Below are positions 58,473-64,000 of a DNA stretch of 64,000 bases, in pieces. A program made the translations under genes and the position numbers. Source of the stretch: Hymenobacter sp. HSC-4F20 (GTDB lineage Bacteria > Bacteroidota > Bacteroidia > Cytophagales > Hymenobacteraceae); contig NZ_JAHZTD010000004.1 in assembly GCF_019599275.1 (NCBI RefSeq), positions 124,001 through 188,000 of the forward strand, read 5' to 3'. Positions within the stretch are counted from its first letter, which is position 1, and the number at the start of each line of letters is the position of its first letter. The notes beneath the pieces are model-generated. The model made no database searches and was not told where the DNA came from. It was given only the letters and a program-made list of their open reading frames with translations.

Positions 58473-59495
58473 CTATTGGTACTGAATGTACAGGGGCTTG
58501 GGAGTAAGCTCAGCCAACACTTCCTTGGCCGTCATCATGTGGTGAGGAGCCGGCCGGGGGTCGTACTCGTAAAACAGCTTGAAGCCGGTGTACTGCACGG
58601 GCTGGGTCTGGATGTAGTCGCGGTACGAGTCCTTCTTCAGCACCGGGTTGCCCCAGCCATCCATGTGCATTACTACCTGCACCCGCGGGTCGAGCTTGAT
58701 GTTTTTGTAGTTGGTAATCATGCCCTGGGTGAAGCGGTGCACCGTCAGTACCTTGGGCGGGAGCTTGTTTTCGCTCACGATGCGGGCCAGGAAGTTGATG
58801 GCGTAGTTCACATCCTTGGCATCGTAGGTCCCGATTTTCTTACCCGGACGCACGCCTTTGGTTTTCATGGCAAACTCCGGGTCGATGCCCATGTGCACGA
58901 TGGGGTCTTTCAGCCAGGGTTCCAGCTTGTGCAGCTCGTGCTCCAGGTCCGAAAGGCCTACCTGCACGTCCAGAAACACAATGCAGCCGTTGTCCTTGGC
59001 CCACTGTATTGTCTCGTCGATAGTGGCCTTGGAGTTCATCAGGCGGTACTTACCGTCTTTGCCGGCCGCCGCCTGGGCCGTAATGGTTACGCTGTGCAGG
59101 GCGGGCTGAATGGGGAGCGAGGGGTCGGCGTCCTGCCACTCCTTCTGCACTTTCCGGAACTTAGCCAGCATCTGCTCCTTGGGCTCCCGGCCCAGAATAC
59201 CCATGCCTTTCGCCCGGATGTTGCCATAGAACGCCACAATGCGGTGGCCCGGCAGGATGGCGCCCGGCAGCTGCCCGTTTTTCTTGGCGATGGAATCGGC
59301 CTTGAGCGAGTCGCGCATCATGGCCTGGCGCTTGAGGGCCACGGTGTCAATTACCGCGGGCTTGGCCGTGTCGGCCACGGCCGCGGTATTTTCAGATTCG
59401 GTGCCGGAGCGGGAGCCGCAGCCGGGCAAGGTAACCAGGGAAAAAGCGAGGCCCAGGGCGGTAAGGCCAGCGCCAACAAGTGAAAAATGCCGCAC
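58473..59495 (-). CDS. Putative secreted lipoprotein, TIM-barrel-like, copy 1
   Basis: 340 residues. Lipoprotein signal with lipobox LPGCGS (Cys26). The mature part has HRIVAFYGNIRAKGMGILG, IVFLDVQVGLSDLEHELHKL, IVHMGIDPEFAMKTKGVRPG, NYAINFLARIVSENKLPPKV and VVMHMDGWGNP. Successive strand-ending acidic residues suggest a TIM barrel hydrolase, perhaps acting on cell wall or polysaccharide. This resembles unnamed lipoproteins of Actinobacteria. No family name is certain. A paralogue lies directly upstream (59654). Confidence 0.75.
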   Translation of the reverse strand: MRHFSLVGAGLTALGLAFSLVTLPGCGSRSGTESENTAAVADTAKPAVIDTVALKRQAMMRDSLKADSIAKKNGQLPGAILPGHRIVAFYGNIRAKGMGILGREPKEQMLAKFRKVQKEWQDADPSLPIQPALHSVTITAQAAAGKDGKYRLMNSKATIDETIQWAKDNGCIVFLDVQVGLSDLEHELHKLEPWLKDPIVHMGIDPEFAMKTKGVRPGKKIGTYDAKDVNYAINFLARIVSENKLPPKVLTVHRFTQGMITNYKNIKLDPRVQVVMHMDGWGNPVLKKDSYRDYIQTQPVQYTGFKLFYEYDPRPAPHHMMTAKEVLAELTPKPLYIQYQ

Positions 59496-59653
59496 GGATG
59501 AACGTAAATAAGAGAGAGTTGCCGGAAAGTTACGGTTTTCCCGGTGCAGCTACGGCGGGGCTACCCGTAATTTTTGCGGAGCGTGCTAGCGGCCCGCTTC
59601 CCCCTCGGACCTTTCGCAAGTCCCTTGCTTTCCGGCGCGGTAGTCGTTTTCGG

Positions 59654-60661
59654 CTATTGATACTGAATGTAAAGGGGAGCGGGGGTGAGGGCTACTACCT
59701 CGCGCGGAGTCATCAGGCGCGACTCGCCTTTGCGGTCGTTGCGGTAGAAAATCTTGAAGCCGGTGTATTCCACGGGCTCTTTCTTGATAAACTTTCGGTA
59801 GGAGCTGCGCTTAATGCGCGGCGTGCCCCAGCCGTCCATGTGCATCACAATCTGCACGCGCGGATCGAGCTTGATGTCCTGGTAGTTCGTGACCATGTCC
59901 TGGCGGAAGCGGTGTACTACCAGCACTTTGGGCGGCAAGTGGTTTTCGCTGACCAGGCGGGCCAGAAACTGCCGGGCGTAGTTGATGTCCACGGCATCGA
60001 ACTCGCCTACCTCCGTGCCCGGCCGTCGCCCCGACTTCATGGAAAATTCCGGGTCGATGCCGAGGTGAACGAAAGGAAGGCGCAGGTAGGGAGCAAGTTT
60101 GGGTAGTTCGTGCTGTAGGTCGCTGAGGCCTACCTGCACATCCAGAAACACCAGCGTCTGATGCTCTTGCCCCCAGCGGATAACCCGGCGAATGGTGGTG
60201 TCGGGCAGAGCCATGCGGTACTTACCATCGGAGCCGGAGTCGCGCTGGGCAATTACGGCAATCAGGTGCAGGGCCGGGCGCACGGGTAGAGAATCGGCCC
60301 GCTGCCACTCGGCGGCCTGCTTGGTAAGGCGCCTGAGCATCTCGTCTTTGGGCAGCTCGCCTAAAATGCCCATGGCTTTGTGCAGGGGGTTGCCATAAAA
60401 GGCCACAATGCGGTTGCCGGGCAGAATGGCACCCGGCAACTGTCCGCCCGCCCGTGCCACCGAATCGGCCCGCAATGAGTCGTGGTGCAGCAACTCCCGC
60501 CTCTGATAAGCAACCTCGGCAATGCTCAGGTGAGTGGAGCGGGAGGAAGTAGAATCGCAGCTCAGCAGGCAAAAGCCAGGCAACATAAGGCCCAGCAGAA
60601 TAAGCAGAGAGCTTAAGCGGCCGTAGACAGCAGAGTAGGATACCTTCAGAAATAGACGCAT
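59654..60661 (-). CDS. Putative secreted lipoprotein, TIM-barrel-like, copy 2
   Basis: 335 residues. Lipobox LLSCDS near residue 35. The body aligns with copy 1 through its length: NRIVAFYGNPLHKAMGILGE, TLVFLDVQVGLSDLQHELPK, FVHLGIDPEFSMKSGRRPGT, LPPKVLVVHRFRQDMVTNYQ, VMHMDGWGTPRIKRSSYRKF and the same final LYIQYQ. The two are a tandem duplication in the same direction, separated by about 160 bases. Function unknown. Confidence 0.75.
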   Translation of the reverse strand: MRLFLKVSYSAVYGRLSSLLILLGLMLPGFCLLSCDSTSSRSTHLSIAEVAYQRRELLHHDSLRADSVARAGGQLPGAILPGNRIVAFYGNPLHKAMGILGELPKDEMLRRLTKQAAEWQRADSLPVRPALHLIAVIAQRDSGSDGKYRMALPDTTIRRVIRWGQEHQTLVFLDVQVGLSDLQHELPKLAPYLRLPFVHLGIDPEFSMKSGRRPGTEVGEFDAVDINYARQFLARLVSENHLPPKVLVVHRFRQDMVTNYQDIKLDPRVQIVMHMDGWGTPRIKRSSYRKFIKKEPVEYTGFKIFYRNDRKGESRLMTPREVVALTPAPLYIQYQ

Positions 60662-60766
60662 TACAACTCCACAAACAGCTAAACAACAGGGCTTTCTTCT
60701 TGCACAACCGGGGTGGCGTGGCGTTAGTTGCCGAGAAGATTAGGCGGCAAGGTACAGTCAGAAGCT

Positions 60767-60802
60767 AAAAACGCTACCCAGAGTGCTCAGGGTAGCGTTT
60801 TT
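60767..60802 (-). terminator. Intrinsic terminator of the BlaI-M56 operon
   Basis: AAAAACGCTACCC (60767-60779) pairs with GGGTAGCGTTTTT (60790-60802). Poly-A on the plus strand gives a T run for minus-strand transcription. It lies just after the M56 gene stop. Confidence 0.88.
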
Positions 60803-60819
60803 TCATGGTAATGAAAGCT

Positions 60820-62232
60820 TTATTTCAACGAGAATGAAATAGGCGCCGTGTACATCACGGCTACTGCTTGCCCATCCTGGCGGCCGGGAGTCCATTTGCC
60901 GGGCAGGCTGCGGATAGCATTCAGCGCGGCTTCGTTCAAGGCTTGCGCTCCTGGCGTACTGATTTTTGTGGACATCTGCTTTCCGGAGTTGCCCGGATAT
61001 TTGACGGAGAATTCAATTCCTTTTTTTAGGTGAATCCCCTGAATGGTCCCATCAGCAGCTACTACAAAGCCTACAAATACCCGCCCGCTTAGCTTTTCGG
61101 CCTTTGCCGCTGCCGGATACTTTGCCAGTTTACTCAGGTCAGCCACTAATTGCTCTTGCCCTCCGGCATACTCGGGCATCTGCTCAACATAGAAATAGGC
61201 AGGCGGCGGCGGGGGCGGCGGTGCGGGAGCTTCTTCAGCTGGGGGTGGAGGTGGTGGGGGAGCCACCAGCTCGTCGTGGGTAGTAGCTGCTGGCGCATTA
61301 GGCTCAGCGGCTTTTTCGCAGGCCATGGTCAGCAGCAGCACTGCTCCCAGAGGCAGCGCCAGCCACTGCTTCCAGCGCCGAACGGGTGATTGGGAGGTAA
61401 GCATACGGATACGGGTAAGGGTGAAGGATTGCGTAAAAGAATGCCTAAGCGGTAAATCAGGGTGAAGCTGGCGCAGGGCCATGCGAGCCAGCAGCGTAGT
61501 ATAAGATTCAGCCGTGGCGTGTGCCGAGGAAGGAGCTTGTTCTATGGCTTGGAAGTCGGCCAACAACTCGTGGGTAAGCGCCAGCGCGCGCGGGAACAGG
61601 TGCACGAAGGGGCAGGCCCAGAGCAGGGCCCGCACAACTTCCAGCAGTAGCCGCTCCCAGGAGTGACCCTGCTGCACATGCGCTACCTCGTGGGCAAAAA
61701 TCAACTCTGCTTCGGCTGGCGCGAGAGGAGCTGTTTCGTCCCAGAAGATCCAGCGCCCAAAGGAGCTGACGGGCCGCTGACCAGTGGTGTAGAGTACGGT
61801 ATAGCCAGCGCGCACCTGGCGGGGCCAGCGGCGGGCCGTAAGCCACAGCTGCAGGAGCTGTCCGGCCAAGCGGGCCAGCAGCAGCAGTACTACCCCCGCG
61901 TAAAGCATCGGCAGCAATGCCAGCGCATCCGGCAGGGCGCTGCCTCCAGCCGAGCCGGACGCTACTACCTGCACACTAGGCAATAGTAGGCTACCCCCAA
62001 GCAAGCTGCTACCGGCCGGCCTACCCCAGGCCGGTAAAACCGACAAGAGCAGCGGACTCAGGGCCTCCAGCACCGGTGGAAGCACCAGCGCCAGCCAGGG
62101 AGCCAGCAGCAGAAAGCAGCGGTTATAATGAAAGCACCGTTCATGGCGCAGCACCAGGTAGTACATCAGCCACCCAGCCCCAAGTAGCAAAGAGCTATGC
62201 AGCAGCCAGCTAAGCAGGGTGGCTAGGGTCAT
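60820..62232 (-). CDS. M56 metallopeptidase (BlaR1-like) with TonB C-terminal domain
   Basis: 470 residues from the ATG giving MTLATLLSWL, which overlaps the blaI-like gene by 23 bases. Three to four membrane segments lie in the N-terminal part. The zinc motif HEVAH is at about 181-185, with a second ELLADFQAIEQ glutamate region. A Pro-rich linker (about 12 prolines twice) follows, then a TonB C-terminal-like domain (YPAAAKAEKLSGRVFVGFVV, PGKWTPGRQDGQAVAVMYTA). BlaR1-type proteins cleave the BlaI repressor on signal. The TonB domain replaces the penicillin-binding sensor. Confidence 0.9.
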   Translation of the reverse strand: MTLATLLSWLLHSSLLLGAGWLMYYLVLRHERCFHYNRCFLLLAPWLALVLPPVLEALSPLLLSVLPAWGRPAGSSLLGGSLLLPSVQVVASGSAGGSALPDALALLPMLYAGVVLLLLARLAGQLLQLWLTARRWPRQVRAGYTVLYTTGQRPVSSFGRWIFWDETAPLAPAEAELIFAHEVAHVQQGHSWERLLLEVVRALLWACPFVHLFPRALALTHELLADFQAIEQAPSSAHATAESYTTLLARMALRQLHPDLPLRHSFTQSFTLTRIRMLTSQSPVRRWKQWLALPLGAVLLLTMACEKAAEPNAPAATTHDELVAPPPPPPPAEEAPAPPPPPPPAYFYVEQMPEYAGGQEQLVADLSKLAKYPAAAKAEKLSGRVFVGFVVAADGTIQGIHLKKGIEFSVKYPGNSGKQMSTKISTPGAQALNEAALNAIRSLPGKWTPGRQDGQAVAVMYTAPISFSLK

Positions 62233-62644
62233 GGTCGGGGGCAGCAGGGTTAGCATCGGCGGGTGGGGGTGGAGGTGAGGCCTGCGCGTGACGCAGCAGC
62301 TCATCGAGCTGGGCTGCATCGAGGTTTTCTTCTTTGGCGAAAAAGGAAACCAAGCGCGTAAACGAGCCGCCGAAGTAGCCACCCAGCAGCTTGCGCAAGG
62401 AAAACCGGCGGTACTCATCCTGGGCAATCAGGGCGTGGTAGCGGTGGGTGCGCCCAAAGGCCTCATGGCTCACAAAGCCCTTTTGCTCCAGAATGCGGAT
62501 GATGGTAGAAACCGTGGTGTACGCCGGGGTAGGCGGCGGCAGCTCGGGCACCACATCCTTCACGAAGGAAGGGCCGCGCTGCCACAGCACTTGCATTACC
62601 TGTTCTTCGGCACGGGTGAGCTCAGGAAAAGAAGGATCAGACAT
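62210..62644 (-). CDS. BlaI/MecI-family repressor
   Basis: 144 residues. The winged-helix pattern is clear: LTRAEEQVMQVLWQRGPSFV, YTTVSTIIRILEQKGFVSHE and the dimerisation part ending LRHAQA. In this family cleavage by the partner M56 protease ends repression. The gene overlaps the M56 gene by 23 bases. A palindromic AT-rich site upstream (62676-62691) is the likely operator. The target genes include this operon and possibly the divergent hydrolase gene. Confidence 0.92.
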   Translation of the reverse strand: MSDPSFPELTRAEEQVMQVLWQRGPSFVKDVVPELPPPTPAYTTVSTIIRILEQKGFVSHEAFGRTHRYHALIAQDEYRRFSLRKLLGGYFGGSFTRLVSFFAKEENLDAAQLDELLRHAQASPPPPPADANPAAPDHDPSHPA

Positions 62645-62675
62645 AAGAGAAAGGCGTAAGGTGAAATGAAGATAT

Positions 62676-62709
62676 AACTAATTATTTAGTTTAACAACTA
62701 TAAAATTAG
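62676..62709. promoter_or_regulatory. Candidate BlaI-type operator
   Basis: AACTAA (62676-62681) and TTAGTT (62686-62691) form a perfect palindrome with a 4-base spacer; ATTAGT at 62704-62709 is a further half-site. The site lies 32 bases before the blaI-like start, in the gap shared with the divergent hydrolase. Confidence 0.55.
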
Positions 62710-62829
62710 TAAAGAGAAAAAATGTCAGCAAAAGCACTGCCTGACAATGGTAAAAGGTTGCCGGGCGGAACGGGGGTAGTAAGGAGAGTGTTAAACCACC
62801 AGACGCTTTTATTTCCAAAACTTCTTCCT

Positions 62830-64000
62830 GTGACGTTATCTAACTTCCGCCGCGCATCGGCTGGCTGGGCACTTGGGCTGCTGACGTTGCTTGTGTCGGC
62901 GCCCGGCTGCAAAAGCAACTCGCCCGAGCCGACGGCTCCTGCTCCTGCTACTACCCCGGCCCCGGAGCCGACCTCCGTGCTGGTGGGCAGCACTCTCATT
63001 GGGGAGTACAGCACCTCCGCACTGGCCGGACGGGTAGCCGATATTCCGCTGGTAGGCTCCTTGGCCCGTTTTTCGATTAAGGTGTATCGGCTCACGTACA
63101 CTACCCGTAATACCGATGGCAACGCTATTACCGCCTCCGGTGCGCTGCTCGTGCCCGTAACTACGCAGGCGTTGCCCGTTATCAGCTACCAGCACGGCAC
63201 GCTGCGGCCCGATGATGAGGACCGGGCTCCTTCGCACTATAGCTCGGGTAGCGAATTGTGGTCGGCGGTATCGGTGCTGGCCTCCACGGGCTACGTGGTG
63301 TCGGCCCCCGATTACATTGGCTACGGCGCTTCCAAAGCATATCCGCACCCGTATGAGCACGGGCCTTCGCTGGCCTCGGCCTCGGCCGATATGTTGCGGG
63401 CGGCCCGCGAGTTCTGTAAAAAGGAAAACGTGGCCGTAAATCAGAAAAACTTCCTGTTGGGTTATTCTGAAGGCGGCTACGCCACTATGTCGCTGCACAA
63501 GCTGCTCGAGGAAAAGTACGCCACCGAGTTACCCGTAACGGCCAGTGCTCCCGGCGCCGGTGCTTACCACAAAACGGCTTTCGCTCAGTACATCACGAAA
63601 TCGGAGCAGCCGCTCAACTTCCTGAGTACTTACGTGTGGGTGCTGAGCACGTATAACCGCGTGTACAACCTGAACCGGCCCCTATCGGCGTACTTTAAGG
63701 AGCCATACGCTACCCGCCTGCAGGCTGATCCGTTCAGCTCAGTGCCTAATAAAGCCTCAGAGCTTTTTGCCGAGCCGTTCCGCCAGGCCGTACTTAATAA
63801 TACGGATGCCGCTCTCACGGCTGCCTTTAAGGATAACGACGTGTACGACTGGAAGCCAACCGCACCCGTGGCCCTGTTCCACGGCACCGCCGACGATTAC
63901 GTGCCCTACTTCAACTCCCAGGATGCCTACAACGCCATGCGCGCCCGTGGCGCTACGCAAGTGCAGCTGAAGCCCATTCAGGGCGGCAACCACTTCAGCT
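62830..64000 (+). CDS. Secreted alpha/beta hydrolase lipoprotein, 3' end outside window
   Basis: Partial: the frame is open to the last base and has no stop. A start at GTG 62830 gives MTLSNFRRASAGWALGLLTL and a lipobox SAPGCKSN; an ATG at 62722 would add 36 residues. The nucleophile elbow is GYSEGGYAT, with SAPDYIGYGAS, an aspartate in FHGTADDYVP and a histidine in GGNHFS near the end. These match secreted lipases/prolyl-oligopeptidase-like hydrolases of Bacteroidota. At least 390 residues are present. Divergent from the blaI-like gene. Confidence 0.8.
   Translation, partial: MTLSNFRRASAGWALGLLTLLVSAPGCKSNSPEPTAPAPATTPAPEPTSVLVGSTLIGEYSTSALAGRVADIPLVGSLARFSIKVYRLTYTTRNTDGNAITASGALLVPVTTQALPVISYQHGTLRPDDEDRAPSHYSSGSELWSAVSVLASTGYVVSAPDYIGYGASKAYPHPYEHGPSLASASADMLRAAREFCKKENVAVNQKNFLLGYSEGGYATMSLHKLLEEKYATELPVTASAPGAGAYHKTAFAQYITKSEQPLNFLSTYVWVLSTYNRVYNLNRPLSAYFKEPYATRLQADPFSSVPNKASELFAEPFRQAVLNNTDAALTAAFKDNDVYDWKPTAPVALFHGTADDYVPYFNSQDAYNAMRARGATQVQLKPIQGGNHFS

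Noticed and set aside
1..64000. tRNA, rRNA or CRISPR loci
   Set aside because: No cloverleaf-like sequence with the usual T-loop, no rRNA-like stretch, and no evenly spaced direct repeats were seen on reading; a covariance search could not be run.

Overview
The window reads as chromosomal DNA of a GC-rich Bacteroidota, most like Hymenobacter or a close relative (family Hymenobacteraceae). This is inferred from protein families typical of that group: DUF2795, DUF4468, DUF4159, BatA/DUF58/MoxR cluster, PorT-like barrels, SBD-HNH nucleases, BlaI/M56 with a TonB domain. A lycopene cyclase is present, Shine-Dalgarno sequences are mostly absent, and several genes seem to start at TTG or GTG. No rRNA, tRNA or CRISPR array was found.

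Layout. 1-6.8 kb is housekeeping: an alpha/beta hydrolase, lycopene cyclase, an orphan ABC ATPase, DUF2795 and DUF349 proteins, and the ABC-F factor EttA. 6.8-13.1 kb is an accessory, defence-like island. It holds a coupled operon (PIN-GNAT-PUA-like protein, a membrane-anchored unknown, an ASCH protein), then an AT-rich convergent pair (HNH protein and a HEPN/zinc-ribbon protein), a transposase remnant, and a type IV-like SBD-HNH endonuclease. A decayed copy of that endonuclease lies near 18.9-19.2 kb. Two related long palindromic repeats flank the pyrophosphatase and a small hypothetical gene at 13-14.3 kb.

14.3-30.9 kb is mixed: DoxX/VOC genes beside a GlxA/AraC regulator, a CPA1 antiporter, an XRE regulator with a striking operator array, a candidate small RNA, an SMP-30-like protein, a CDF transporter, a histidine kinase, an SRAP protein, two small basic secreted peptides, and an ECF sigma factor next to a membrane S1C protease whose N-terminus resembles an anti-sigma domain. 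30.9-48.6 kb is a large, mostly minus-strand block: two tandem TldD/PmbA-type pairs with Tat-like leaders, DUF4159, MoxR, DUF58, DUF4468, BatA, a DUF4175-like protein and a large membrane protein. It looks like an envelope-linked AAA+/vWA and protease system. Three plus-strand barrel-type genes interrupt it.

48.7-51.1 kb is a McrBC type IV restriction pair. 51.2-58.4 kb is a sigma-54 activator divergent from a tolC-usp-hlyD-DHA2 efflux operon. The gap between them carries two 16-bp palindromes about three helical turns apart and a -24/-12-like promoter. 58.4-64 kb has two tandem paralogous lipoproteins, a BlaI/M56 pair with a candidate operator, and the 5' part of a secreted alpha/beta hydrolase that runs off the window.
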